64,000 nt of DNA from Bacteroidota bacterium (GTDB lineage: Bacteria > Bacteroidota > Bacteroidia > Chitinophagales > Chitinophagaceae): contig JAEZGI010000039.1 in assembly GCA_023416995.1 (NCBI GenBank), positions 1-64,000 on the forward strand, written 5' to 3'. The notes under the pieces are model-generated. The model worked only from the letters and a program-made list of their open reading frames with translations. It was not told the DNA's origin and ran no database searches. A program made the position numbers and the translations under genes. The stretch's first letter is position 1. Every line of letters begins with the position of its first letter. Shown here piece by piece: positions 7,946 to 16,453 of this stretch.

Positions 7946-8986
7946 ATGCTATACCTCCAGGACGCAACATGCATATCTTCTCAAAACACTTTTCCGGATG
8001 GTGATCTTACTGATTATGTATCACCAATATCAAACAAGATTGCTGTAATTGAACCTGCATATCCCGACATACCTGAAAAGATCTTAAGAAGAATGGGTAA
8101 AGCAGTGCGGCTCGGGGTTGGTGCCGGCATAACACTGATAAAAAAAAGCGGAACTCCTGATGGTATTGTGATAGGAACCGCACATGGGGGAATGGAGGAT
8201 TGTATCAAGTTTTTAAACCAGATCATTGATTACGATGAAGGTATATTAACGCCAACAAATTTTGTTCAGAGCACGGCAAACGCAATCGCTGGCCAGGTAG
8301 GACTTATGTTGAAAAACACGGGTTATAATATCACACATGTTCATAAAGGCCATGCATTCGAAAATGCGTTGATCGACGCATCATTACAACTTTCAGATAA
8401 TCCCGGTACACGGTTACTTGTCGGCGCCGTTGATGAAATATCGGCTTACAACTATAATATAGACTTACTCGCCGGTTGGTATAAGGACCAGGAAATTCCT
8501 GCATCAAAAATGTATCAGCACAATTCTGCCGGAAGCTGGGCAGGTGAAGGCAGTTCCATGTTTATAGTCTCAGACAAACCATCAGATACCAGGATAAAGC
8601 TTAACGCGGTAAAAACAATCACTTGTGATAAAACCGAACACATCAAAGTAGCCCTCAGAAACTTCATAGCTGAAAATTCGTTGACTCAAAACGAACCAGT
8701 TCTTTACATGACCGGAGAAAATGGGGATAACCGGTTAGATCCATTCTATGAAACTTATGAAGCCGGTATTAATTCGCGCGCAGTATTAAGATTTAAACAT
8801 CTTTCGGGCGAATATGGAACTGCTTCAGGGTATGCTTTATGGGCAGCCTATATGATCCTCAAAACCGGGAAGATTCCGGCTCATATGTGGAAGTATGAAC
8901 AGCAAACCATCCTACCCCGTTCAATTCTAATCTATAATAATCACAAAGGCATACAACACAGCTTTATGATGTGTTCGGCCGGTTAA
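7946..8986 (+). CDS. Ketosynthase-like protein without active-site Cys (chain length factor type)
   Basis: A 346-residue protein of the thiolase fold, 2 bp after the ketosynthase gene. Where the true KS has TACSSSANA this protein has HVHKGHAFENA, so the nucleophile is lost. The downstream His motifs are also not conserved, while the C-terminal glycine-rich part (SGEYGTASGYALWAAY) is kept. Type II polyketide and aryl polyene systems use such a partner as a heterodimerising chain length factor. That role is inferred from the family and the tandem arrangement. It is the last gene of the operon. Confidence 0.85.
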   Translation: MLYLQDATCISSQNTFPDGDLTDYVSPISNKIAVIEPAYPDIPEKILRRMGKAVRLGVGAGITLIKKSGTPDGIVIGTAHGGMEDCIKFLNQIIDYDEGILTPTNFVQSTANAIAGQVGLMLKNTGYNITHVHKGHAFENALIDASLQLSDNPGTRLLVGAVDEISAYNYNIDLLAGWYKDQEIPASKMYQHNSAGSWAGEGSSMFIVSDKPSDTRIKLNAVKTITCDKTEHIKVALRNFIAENSLTQNEPVLYMTGENGDNRLDPFYETYEAGINSRAVLRFKHLSGEYGTASGYALWAAYMILKTGKIPAHMWKYEQQTILPRSILIYNNHKGIQHSFMMCSAG

Positions 8987-9046
8987 ATACAGAGCCCTTA
9001 CTGGCTTGGCGTTTGATGGTAATAGTTCGAATTAAAACGAACACAT

Positions 9047-9535
9047 ATGAAATCAACGTTAATGAAACATTCAGCAGCAATTCTGATTTTCACGGCTTCA
9101 ATCTTTGTTTTGGACGCTTGCAAAAGCAAACCGAAAGATGCCGATATACAATCTGCAATTGCCGCACAGGCGAGTGCCTATCCTGGATTGTCTGCAAGTG
9201 TAAATGATGGTGTTGCAACACTATCAGGTACGGCAACGGATCCATCGCAGAAAGATGCTTTTGAAGCTGCTGTTAAAAACATTGAAGGGGTAAAAAGCGT
9301 GGTCAACAATATCACTGTGGCACCACCACCCGCACCGGTAGAAATCGCTGCCGACGATCCTTTAACTAAGGGTGTAACTGACGCTACAAAAGATTTTCCT
9401 GGTGTGACCGCAACAGTCAAAGACGGCGTAATCACCCTTACAGGTGAATTATCGCGCTCCCGTTTACCGGCGTTGATGCAAAGCCTGAATTCACTAAAAC
9501 CAAAAAAAATCGATAACAAACTCACCTTAAAATAG
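9047..9535 (+). CDS. BON domain lipoprotein
   Basis: A 162-residue protein with a lipoprotein-like signal (hydrophobic ILIFTASIFVLDAC, Cys25 as likely lipid site). It has two BON-like repeats, each with the pattern of a ~60-residue alpha-beta unit ending in GVxSVxNN (about residues 34-95) and a second from about 104 to 162. BON domains bind membranes or phospholipids and occur in envelope stress proteins such as OsmY. It is followed by a BON/SH3 gene with a strong ribosome binding site, suggesting a two-gene unit. Confidence 0.87.
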   Translation: MKSTLMKHSAAILIFTASIFVLDACKSKPKDADIQSAIAAQASAYPGLSASVNDGVATLSGTATDPSQKDAFEAAVKNIEGVKSVVNNITVAPPPAPVEIAADDPLTKGVTDATKDFPGVTATVKDGVITLTGELSRSRLPALMQSLNSLKPKKIDNKLTLK

Positions 9536-9540
9536 GAGGA
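9534..9540 (+). promoter_or_regulatory. Strong Shine-Dalgarno site
   Basis: AGGAGGA lies 8 nt before the ATG at 9549 and overlaps the stop codon of the BON lipoprotein gene. Full Shine-Dalgarno sites are rare in Bacteroidota, and most starts in this window lack one, so this stands out and fixes the start of the downstream gene. Confidence 0.75.
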
Positions 9541-9548
9541 ACCAAATT

Positions 9549-9968
9549 ATGGCACTGCAAGAAAAATATCAACAATTGGTCGCTGCGGCAACATCAATGG
9601 GGGTTACTAACCTACAGGTGAGGGAACAGGACAATGTACTTTATATTGATGGACAAGCTCCTGATGGTAAAACAAAAGACAGTCTTTGGGAAACCTATAA
9701 CCAGATAGATCCTGATTTCCGTTCCGGTGACCTTATAATGAATATAGATGTGTCAACCGAGGTTGCCGGCGCCAAAGCAAAAGTCGTCACAGAAAAGTCG
9801 AATCTGAATATCAGGAAAGGTCCCGGAACAGATCAACCCATCGTCGGCAAGGCAGCACATCATTCTTATGTAACATTGATCAGCAAAACCAACGACCAAT
9901 GGTGGCTGGTGAGAACGGAGGGTGGTGAAGAAGGGTACGCTTATGCTCAATACTTATCGGTCGAATAA
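9549..9968 (+). CDS. BON-like/bacterial SH3 domain protein
   Basis: A 139-residue protein with an N-terminal BON-like segment (about 1-70, with VREQDNVLYIDGQAPD) and a C-terminal SH3b domain (about 76-139, with SNLNIRKGPGTDQPIVGKA and WWLVRTEGGEEGYAYAQYL). SH3b domains usually bind cell-wall material or peptides. No signal peptide is visible at the N-terminus, which is odd for such a domain pair; the protein may be cytoplasmic, or exported by another route. It is translationally close to the BON lipoprotein gene. Confidence 0.85.
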   Translation: MALQEKYQQLVAAATSMGVTNLQVREQDNVLYIDGQAPDGKTKDSLWETYNQIDPDFRSGDLIMNIDVSTEVAGAKAKVVTEKSNLNIRKGPGTDQPIVGKAAHHSYVTLISKTNDQWWLVRTEGGEEGYAYAQYLSVE

Positions 9969-10044
9969 AAATTGCGATCATCAGACCAAAAAGACTTTAA
10001 TCAAAACGAGCGGTTTAAAGTACTCTCTAAGTGGTTGTGAAATT

Positions 10045-10084
10045 AAAAGAGGCTGTCCCGAAGTATGAGGCAGCCTCTTTTTTG
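10045..10084. terminator. Bidirectional intrinsic terminator
   Basis: The arms AAAAGAGGCTG and CAGCCTCTTTT pair over a 15-nt loop and are followed by a T-run on the plus strand. On the minus strand the hairpin is followed by TTTT as well. It closes the BON/SH3 unit on the plus strand and the tRNA-Lys transcript on the minus strand. Confidence 0.8.
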
Positions 10085-10088
10085 TCTG

Positions 10089-10162
10089 TGACCCCCCTGG
10101 GACTCGAACCCAGGACCTACTGATTAAGAGTCAGTAGCTCTAACCAACTGAGCTAGGGAGTC
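10089..10162 (-). tRNA. tRNA-Lys (anticodon CTT)
   Basis: Read on the minus strand, a 74-nt cloverleaf fits. The acceptor arms are GACTCCC and GGGGGTC, the D-arm is GCTC/GAGC, and the anticodon loop CTCTTAA has anticodon CTT. The T-arm is CTGGG-TTCGAGT-CCCAG. The 3' CCA is not encoded. It lies 85 bp downstream of nadA in the same direction and may share its transcript. Confidence 0.95.
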
Positions 10163-10247
10163 TTAAAGGAGTGCAAATATATAGCATGTTGCTTTTAAAT
10201 CTTACCGCATTCTCAAAAAATGCCGTGAGATTAGAATGCCTGCAAAC

Positions 10248-11258
10248 TTATAAACCGTATTTAGCACTGATCTCCAACATCCGATCAATGGGCTTTTTGG
10301 CCGCAATCCGGATCTCCTCATCCATGATAATCTCAGGTACCTCGTATTCCATACACAGATACAGCTTTTCAAGGGTATTTAGTTTCATGTGTGGACAATC
10401 ATTGCAGGCACAGTTATTTTCGGGAGGGGCAGGAATAAATGTTTTATGGGGAGATGCTTTTTGCATCTGGTGAAGAATACCGGTTTCAGTAGCAACAATG
10501 TATTCCTGTGCATCATCCGTCAAAGTATACTTGAGCAATCCGGTTGTTGAACCAATATGATCCGCAATCTTCAATATATGATCTTCACATTCCGGATGTG
10601 CAATCAACTTTGCCCTGGCGTGGCGGATCTTTAACCTGGAAATTTTTTCCAGGCTAAAAATTTCGTGAACCATACATGCGCCATTCCAGAGAAGCATGTC
10701 ACGACCTGTTTTTTTTACCAGGTATCCCCCAAGATTTTTGTCCGGGGCAAAGATAATTTTCTGATCCTTTGGGAGACTTTCAACTATCTTTTCTGCGTTA
10801 GAGGAAGTGCAGATGATATCGCTTAAAGCCTTGATACCTGCAGAACAATTTATATATGAGATCACCAGGTGATCGGGATGCTGTTCTTTGAAAGTTTTAA
10901 ACAATGCCGGTGGTGCCGAGTCGGCAAGAGAACAACCTGCATTGAGATCGGGAAGAACCACTTTTTTATCAGGGTTGAGAATCTTGGCAGTTTCAGCCAT
11001 GAAGTGCACACCCGCAAAAACGATGAGACTCGCATCGGTAGACTGCGCTTTCTGAGCAAGACCCAGGCTATCACCGATATAATCTGCAACATCTTGAATA
11101 TCAGGTTCCTGGTAATAGTGGGCGAGTATGATTGCATTTTTTTCTTTTTTTAAGCGCTCGATCTCATGAAACAGATCGAGGCGTACATCAATTTCCAGAT
11201 CCAAATATCCGACTTTCTCTACACTCTTTTTCGCCGCGGCGATGTGTATATCTTCCAT
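10248..11258 (-). CDS. nadA: Quinolinate synthase NadA
   Basis: A 336-residue enzyme that joins iminoaspartate and dihydroxyacetone phosphate to quinolinate in de novo NAD synthesis. Family landmarks are AHYYQEPDIQDVADYIGDS, VFAGVHFMAETAKIL and the three Cys that hold the 4Fe-4S cluster (in NAGCSLAD, NGACMVHE and NDCPHMKLN). No nadB or nadC is next to it. It stands alone on the minus strand, divergent from a ppiD-like gene across a long AT-rich region. Confidence 0.97.
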   Translation of the reverse strand: MEDIHIAAAKKSVEKVGYLDLEIDVRLDLFHEIERLKKEKNAIILAHYYQEPDIQDVADYIGDSLGLAQKAQSTDASLIVFAGVHFMAETAKILNPDKKVVLPDLNAGCSLADSAPPALFKTFKEQHPDHLVISYINCSAGIKALSDIICTSSNAEKIVESLPKDQKIIFAPDKNLGGYLVKKTGRDMLLWNGACMVHEIFSLEKISRLKIRHARAKLIAHPECEDHILKIADHIGSTTGLLKYTLTDDAQEYIVATETGILHQMQKASPHKTFIPAPPENNCACNDCPHMKLNTLEKLYLCMEYEVPEIIMDEEIRIAAKKPIDRMLEISAKYGL

Positions 11259-11860
11259 AGTATTTTATATTAACTAAATATTTTTTAAAAAGAACCTATT
11301 ACTATTACGGCTGTGAATTAGTGGATAAAGTATTCATTCACAATTTGGAATCATTAAAAATACCGGTTTATCCACGATTTTCCACAAGCTATTAACAATC
11401 GCAAATTCAATAGTGTTGTATTAAGTGACAGGTTTTCCACCTGGGTGAATAATTCAGGGCTTGTATAATCTGCAGACAAAAATCAAGAATTTTTGTGTGG
11501 ATTGAAAAAGTATAAATCGTGATTTACTGACATGAAAACTTACTTCAAAATACTTTGTTGAGTTTTCCGCTATCTATCCACCAAATCTGATTAAATAAAT
11601 CCCGGGTTATCCACCGGTATAAAAATTTATCAACGGATCATGTTAATGATGTTTTCACATCATTGTTTCACATCACTACATACATCGCGTCCGGCCGGCA
11701 AATATTGTGTTAATTACAATCAATTTTTTTTCCTGCAACCCGCAATTAGCCGGTATTTCAAGTGGTTTTCCACAGTTTGTTCATAACCGAATTTCCCCTA
11801 TTTTTGCCGACCGTTTATAGAACCATTTAATATTTTACCAAAACAGACGTTTTAACCGTT
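11259..11860. other. Candidate chromosomal replication origin (oriC)
   Basis: A 600-bp AT-rich gap between divergent nadA and the ppiD-like gene. It contains nine 9-mers with 7 or 8 matches to the DnaA box TTATCCACA: 11320-11328, 11368-11376, 11378-11386, 11433-11441, 11496-11504, 11574-11582, 11607-11615, 11627-11635 and 11766-11774. The first and fifth are on the minus strand. Two boxes (11368, 11378) are one helical turn apart. AT-rich stretches that could unwind lie at 11505-11560 and 11700-11740. A 13-bp-period direct repeat of TTTCACATCA lies at 11653-11675. No dnaA gene is nearby, but in this phylum dnaA and oriC are often apart. Confidence 0.55.
11776..11806 (+). promoter_or_regulatory. 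Promoter of the ppiD-like gene
   Basis: TTTG (11776-11779), a 19-bp spacer and TATTTTTG (11799-11806) form a textbook Bacteroidota promoter. The transcript should start about 50 nt before the ATG at 11861. A DnaA-box-like site (11766-11774) sits immediately upstream of the -33 element. Confidence 0.7.
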
Positions 11861-13993
11861 ATGTCAATTATTCAAAACATCCGTGACAAGGCCGCGTGGA
11901 TAGTCAGTGGAGCCATTGCTTTAGCCCTTATTGCTTTTATTGCGCAAGATGCCTTCCAGGGTGGCGGAGGTGGTCTGTTCTCAGGCAATACAACAACGCT
12001 TGGAAAAGTGAATGGTAAGAAAATCGAAGTACAACCTTTCCAGGAACGTGTACAGATGATGGAAGAACAATACAGGAACGCGAATTACCCGATGAATGAA
12101 ATGATGCGTCAGCAAATTCGTGAAGGTATCTGGAGCGAAACTGTGGAAGACATTATATTATCTAAAGAGTTTGAAAAACTGGGTCTTAATGTTTCTGACA
12201 GAGAACTCAGCGATATGTTATATGGTCCTAACCCACCACAACAAATCCAACAGCAATTTACGGATCCACAAACCGGTATCTATGATGCGAATGCAGCTGC
12301 ACAAGCAATCAAATCCCTCAAAAAAGGAACACCACAATATGCAAGTTTCTGGGGTGAATTTGTGCCTTCACTTGAAAAATCAAGGTTAAAAGAAAAATAT
12401 TATGCGTTACTTGGAAACAGTATTTATGTTCCAAAATGGCTGATAGAAAAAACAAATGCAGATGCTGCGCAAACTGCTTCTATCTCTTTTGTAAATGTAC
12501 CCTACAGCACTATTGCTGATTCGACTGTTAAAGTGTCTGACCAGGATATCAATCAATATGTAAATCAGCATAAAGAATCTTTCAAACAGGAAGAGAGCCG
12601 CACTATTGAATACGTATCGTTCGACGCGTCGCCAAACAGTGAAGATTCTGCCAGTATCTATAGCCAGGTGGAAGCACTGAAAGGTGATCTTGCCTCAGCA
12701 ACGGATCTTGCTACTTTTCTTCGTGGAAGCGGCAGCGAAACCGAGTTTTTTGATGGATATATCCAGGGTTCAAAAATGCAGGTTGTAAACGCTGATACAT
12801 TACGCAGTCTTGCTGATGGCCAGGTATACGGTCCTTATCTCGACGGTGGCAATTATGTTATTGCCCGTATGGTTGGCAGAAGAAGTATTCCTGACAGCAG
12901 CAAAACCAGGCATATCCTGATTAAAACTGCTGATGGCAGAACCGGACCCATCCGTACTGATAGCGCAGCAAAAAAACTGATCGACAGTATCGTAGCAGCG
13001 ATCAATGCTGGTACTCCATTCGATACAATGGTAGTGCGTCTCAGCGAAGATGAAGGCAGCAAAAACACCGGTGGTGTTTATGAGTTCTCATCTAATCAGT
13101 TTGGTAACCTCAGTAAAGAATTTGCAGAAACTGCATTCTTTTCACCGGTTGGAACAAAGAAAACGGTTCGTGTTGAAAATGGTTCATATGCCGGTTACCA
13201 TTATATAGAAGTGTTATCACAAAAGAATTTTGAAACCGGATACAAAATAGCTTATCTGTCCAAACCCATACTCGCCAGCGATCTTACCCGTAACAATGCA
13301 ATGGGTCTGGCTTCCCAGTTTGCAGCAGAAAGCCGTAACCGCAAACAGTTTGATGAAAATGCTAAAAAGCAAAACATCAACAAATTTGTTGCACCAGATA
13401 TCAAACCGCTGGATTACACAATTTTTGGTGTAGGTGATAGCCGCGAATTGGTGAAGTGGGCATATGAAGCAGACGCCGGTGACGTAGCTGATCAACCTTA
13501 CATGATTGGCGACAAGTATGTGGTTGCTGCAGTAAGTGCTGTGTATGAAAAAGGGGTAATGCCGGCTGAAAAGGCAAGACCATTGGTTGAAGCCCGCCTC
13601 AGGAATGAGAAAAAGGCAGAAATTATCAGCAAGAAAATCGGAACCCCTGCATCATTGGATGCGGTTGCCCAGGCGAACGGTCAATTGGTGTCTACAGCAG
13701 ACAGTGTTCGGTTTGGTGCTCCGACAATTCCTAACATAGGGCCTGAATTGAAAGTTGTAGGTATGGCGTTCAACAAAGCGGTACAGGGCAAGGTTTCTCA
13801 ACCCATTCCCGGTGAACTAGGTGTTTTTGTAATCACAACCCAGAGCGTAGGTTCCGCTCCTGTTCCGGGTTTAGATGCCACCCAACAGCAGAAAATGCTT
13901 CAACAACAACAAAAATCTTTTGCCGCCCGTATGATACCGGAAATCATCCGTAAGGGTGCGGACATCAAAGATGAAAGACATAAAATTTTCTAA
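11861..13993 (+). CDS. Peptidylprolyl isomerase, PpiD/SurA type
   Basis: A 710-residue membrane-anchored periplasmic folding factor. A single TM helix (about residues 13-31, AWIVSGAIALALIAFIAQDAF) is followed by a SurA_N-like helical region. A parvulin rotamase domain lies near residues 345-450 (from KTRHILIKTADGRTG to YHYIEVLSQ), then a second, degenerate segment and a Gln-rich tail. The layout matches PpiD of the inner membrane SecYEG surroundings more than soluble SurA. It is followed by a strong terminator, so it appears monocistronic. Confidence 0.92.
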   Translation: MSIIQNIRDKAAWIVSGAIALALIAFIAQDAFQGGGGGLFSGNTTTLGKVNGKKIEVQPFQERVQMMEEQYRNANYPMNEMMRQQIREGIWSETVEDIILSKEFEKLGLNVSDRELSDMLYGPNPPQQIQQQFTDPQTGIYDANAAAQAIKSLKKGTPQYASFWGEFVPSLEKSRLKEKYYALLGNSIYVPKWLIEKTNADAAQTASISFVNVPYSTIADSTVKVSDQDINQYVNQHKESFKQEESRTIEYVSFDASPNSEDSASIYSQVEALKGDLASATDLATFLRGSGSETEFFDGYIQGSKMQVVNADTLRSLADGQVYGPYLDGGNYVIARMVGRRSIPDSSKTRHILIKTADGRTGPIRTDSAAKKLIDSIVAAINAGTPFDTMVVRLSEDEGSKNTGGVYEFSSNQFGNLSKEFAETAFFSPVGTKKTVRVENGSYAGYHYIEVLSQKNFETGYKIAYLSKPILASDLTRNNAMGLASQFAAESRNRKQFDENAKKQNINKFVAPDIKPLDYTIFGVGDSRELVKWAYEADAGDVADQPYMIGDKYVVAAVSAVYEKGVMPAEKARPLVEARLRNEKKAEIISKKIGTPASLDAVAQANGQLVSTADSVRFGAPTIPNIGPELKVVGMAFNKAVQGKVSQPIPGELGVFVITTQSVGSAPVPGLDATQQQKMLQQQQKSFAARMIPEIIRKGADIKDERHKIF

Positions 13994-14024
13994 GACGATC
14001 ATACTTTTTGGTGTCGTTATGTTA

Positions 14025-14068
14025 AAACGCCTGCAGAAGCCTACCGGCCTGCAGGCGTTTCCTTTTTA
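14025..14068 (+). terminator. Intrinsic terminator after the ppiD-like gene
   Basis: A perfect 12-bp stem (AAACGCCTGCAG with CTGCAGGCGTTT, 14025-14036 and 14049-14060) with a 12-nt loop is followed by CCTTTTT. Confidence 0.88.
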
Positions 14069-14101
14069 CAGGTAGAATTTTCTGTAAATTTGTGATCAGC
14101 T

Positions 14102-14608
14102 ATGAGTGAAGAAATAATAAATAAAGTCGCGCAGAGCGGGTTAACCACCATCGATCTGGAGTCGTATTACCCTGCAAATGGCATAGTGGAATTTGATCTG
14201 AAGCCATTACTTTTTATGGAAATGATCATTCGCGAAAAAGACTTTCGCGAGCAGTTATTAAAAACGGATTGGTCGGTTTTCCAGGACCAGGTTATAACCG
14301 TACACTGTTCTGCCGATGCCATCATACCTATGTGGGCATATATGCTGGTAGCATCCTATTTACAACCTTATGCATCGGCAGTTTACTTTGGTACGATAGA
14401 AGAAGCCACACAACAGCATCTCCTGAAACAAATTGATCAACTGGATCCCGAAAATTTTGTTGATAAAAGAATAGTTGTTAAAGGATGTGGTGATAAAAAC
14501 GTAGGACCCGCAGCTTACCTGGGCATCACGAATAAACTAAGACCATTCGCTAAGAGTATTATGTATGGCGAACCCTGCAGTACCGTTCCGATCTTCAAAA
14601 AGAAGTAG
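14102..14608 (+). CDS. DUF2480 family protein
   Basis: A 168-residue cytoplasmic protein of a family found mainly in Bacteroidota and of unknown function. Recognisable parts are FDLKPLLFMEMIIREKDFR near residue 40 and a C-terminal GCGDKNVGPAAYLGITNKLRP. A -7 box TAAATTTG lies at 14085-14092, only 9 nt before the ATG, so the mRNA leader must be very short. The gene converges on corA. Confidence 0.9.
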   Translation: MSEEIINKVAQSGLTTIDLESYYPANGIVEFDLKPLLFMEMIIREKDFREQLLKTDWSVFQDQVITVHCSADAIIPMWAYMLVASYLQPYASAVYFGTIEEATQQHLLKQIDQLDPENFVDKRIVVKGCGDKNVGPAAYLGITNKLRPFAKSIMYGEPCSTVPIFKKK

Positions 14609-14614
14609 ATAATA

Positions 14615-15712
14615 TCAGAACCAACCTCGTTTCCGGAAAACAAACAGCATCCATATCGGGATCAGCAGCATAATAGATAAGGCTATAAAAAAGCCGTATT
14701 TATTATGAATGTAGGGTACCGTTTCAAAATTCATCCCGAATATTCCACCGATCACCGTAGCCGGTGCGAGCAGACAAGTAACTATAGCCATCACCTTCAT
14801 CACTTCATTCATGCGAAGGTTAACGTTGTTGATATAAAGGTCCTGCATTGATACCATCACATCACGATAGTTTTCACTTAGATCATAAGCCTGGACAATA
14901 TGATCGTAAACATCTTTGAAATATTTTGTTGTCCGATCGTCCAGCAGTTCGCTTTCGCTTCGGATAATACTGTTGACCAGGTCCCGCACTGGTGCAATAT
15001 TTCGCTTAAGAATAATAAGTTCTTTTCTCACCTGGTTAATACGTGCAAGCGAACGGGTATCACTTCGCTGAACCAACTCTTCTTCCAACAATTCAATCTC
15101 ATCACCGAGTCTCTCCATCACCGTGAAATAGTTATCAACGATCAGATCGAGCATGGTATAATTGAGATAGTCAGCTCCTCTTTGTCTGAGTTTACTGTTC
15201 TGGATACTCAGCTTTTGTCGCAATGGGTCGAAAACATCACGACTTGCGTCTTCCTGGAAGGAAATCACAAAGTTCTTACCAAGAACAATACTGATCTGTT
15301 CTGATTCTACAGCCTTATTGTCTGCGTTGAAGTATAACATGTTCAACAGGCAAAACATTACACCTTCCACCTCATCCATTTTTGGACGCTGGCCCATACT
15401 TAATATATCTTCTACCAACAACTGGTGTATTCCAAAATGATTGGCTACGAGCTCAACTTCAGTCTTTCTTAAACCATCGATATTGATCCAGGTAGTACCG
15501 CCAGTCTCTTTATAGGCAAAACAACTATGAACATCAGGAACCTCTTTTACTACCAGTGTTTCCGCGTCATAATTATACACAAACACCCGCACGTCCCTGG
15601 CCTCTTCGCGGACGGGGATAATGGTCGGGTTCACATGAAGGATCTCCTTCGTTCTGTCGGTTGCAAACAAAGAAGGCAGTGCGAGGTATTTCAGATATTT
15701 TACGGGCTGCAT
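14615..15712 (-). CDS. corA: Magnesium/cobalt transporter CorA
   Basis: A 365-residue CorA-type divalent cation channel. The long cytoplasmic N-terminal domain and helical stalk are followed by two C-terminal TM helices. The pore signature GMN is present at the end of TM1 (IGGIFGMNFETVPY, about residue 327). The C-terminus RKRGWF has the usual basic end. It is read in the same direction as the secreted gene upstream, but a terminator lies between them. Confidence 0.95.
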   Translation of the reverse strand: MQPVKYLKYLALPSLFATDRTKEILHVNPTIIPVREEARDVRVFVYNYDAETLVVKEVPDVHSCFAYKETGGTTWINIDGLRKTEVELVANHFGIHQLLVEDILSMGQRPKMDEVEGVMFCLLNMLYFNADNKAVESEQISIVLGKNFVISFQEDASRDVFDPLRQKLSIQNSKLRQRGADYLNYTMLDLIVDNYFTVMERLGDEIELLEEELVQRSDTRSLARINQVRKELIILKRNIAPVRDLVNSIIRSESELLDDRTTKYFKDVYDHIVQAYDLSENYRDVMVSMQDLYINNVNLRMNEVMKVMAIVTCLLAPATVIGGIFGMNFETVPYIHNKYGFFIALSIMLLIPIWMLFVFRKRGWF

Positions 15713-15732
15713 ACTTATAAAGATAAAACAGA

Positions 15733-15756
15733 AAAACGGGGCTATTGCCCCGTTTT
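15733..15756. terminator. Intrinsic terminator upstream of corA
   Basis: AAAACGGGGC and GCCCCGTTTT form a perfect 10-bp stem with a 4-nt loop (TATT). It lies just after the stop of the minus-strand secreted gene (15784), and on the minus strand the T-rich arm TTTT is followed by CTGTTTTATC. It separates that gene from corA. Confidence 0.8.
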
Positions 15757-15783
15757 GTAAAGAGATAAACTTTCCTTTTTGTT

Positions 15784-16350
15784 TTAATTGATGCTTAAAA
15801 TGTCCAGATCGGGACCGTTTGGATTACCCACTATTCTCAACATGATTGGTAAAGAAGCATTGTTGAGAACCCAGATTTTACTTGTTTTATTTTCAGACTC
15901 AACATAGAAAGCATCAACAACTTTTTCACTGAGTTTAAGATCCGTTTGGGCCGAAGGCGCAACCTGGGTATAACTGGTACCGTTGTGCACAAACTTTTTG
16001 TCTTTTTGCAGATCGTTCCATTGCTGACGGGATAGAACTAACATCGCCTGGTTATCAGGAAGCACAAGTTCAACACCTGGTTGTGGATTCTCGCCTGAAG
16101 ATGTGTTAGCACTTTCGATAGACTTTTTATTCATGATCCAGGCACCTTCCCCATAACCTTCTACACTCCAGCCTATTTTAAGAAAATCGGCTGTCGCAGA
16201 ATCAATCCTGAAACCAACGGGAACCTGTTGACCGTCAACCGTTGCCATATATTGCATTTTAGTACCAGTTTTTACTTCTGGCAAAAATTTTTGCTGCGAA
16301 AACGAAGCCCCGGACAGCAGGAGGCATAGACCAAAGAATAAAGTTCTCAT
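15784..16350 (-). CDS. Secreted protein of unknown function
   Basis: A protein of about 188 residues starting at MRTLFFGLCLLLSGASFSQQ, a clear signal peptide; in-frame codons further upstream (to 16398) add an unlikely N-terminal extension. The mature part is a beta-rich domain with TKMQYMATVDGQQVPVGFRI and a C-terminal KTSKIWVLNNASLPIMLRI, reminiscent of periplasmic proteins carrying an ester- or protease-like signature, but without a motif I can name. The function is unknown. Confidence 0.82.
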   Translation of the reverse strand: MRTLFFGLCLLLSGASFSQQKFLPEVKTGTKMQYMATVDGQQVPVGFRIDSATADFLKIGWSVEGYGEGAWIMNKKSIESANTSSGENPQPGVELVLPDNQAMLVLSRQQWNDLQKDKKFVHNGTSYTQVAPSAQTDLKLSEKVVDAFYVESENKTSKIWVLNNASLPIMLRIVGNPNGPDLDILSIN

Positions 16351-16453
16351 GATTTTTTTCTGAAAAATACAGGAAAGTATCATGCTTCGAGCAACCACTT
16401 GTAAAAAACTTGAAACACTCCCTACAACCGAAAAAAATGTTTATAAATCAGGC

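Noticed and set aside
16351..16398. Extension of the secreted protein upstream of MRTLFFG
   Set aside because: The signal peptide starts at MRTLFFG; the extra residues lack any support.
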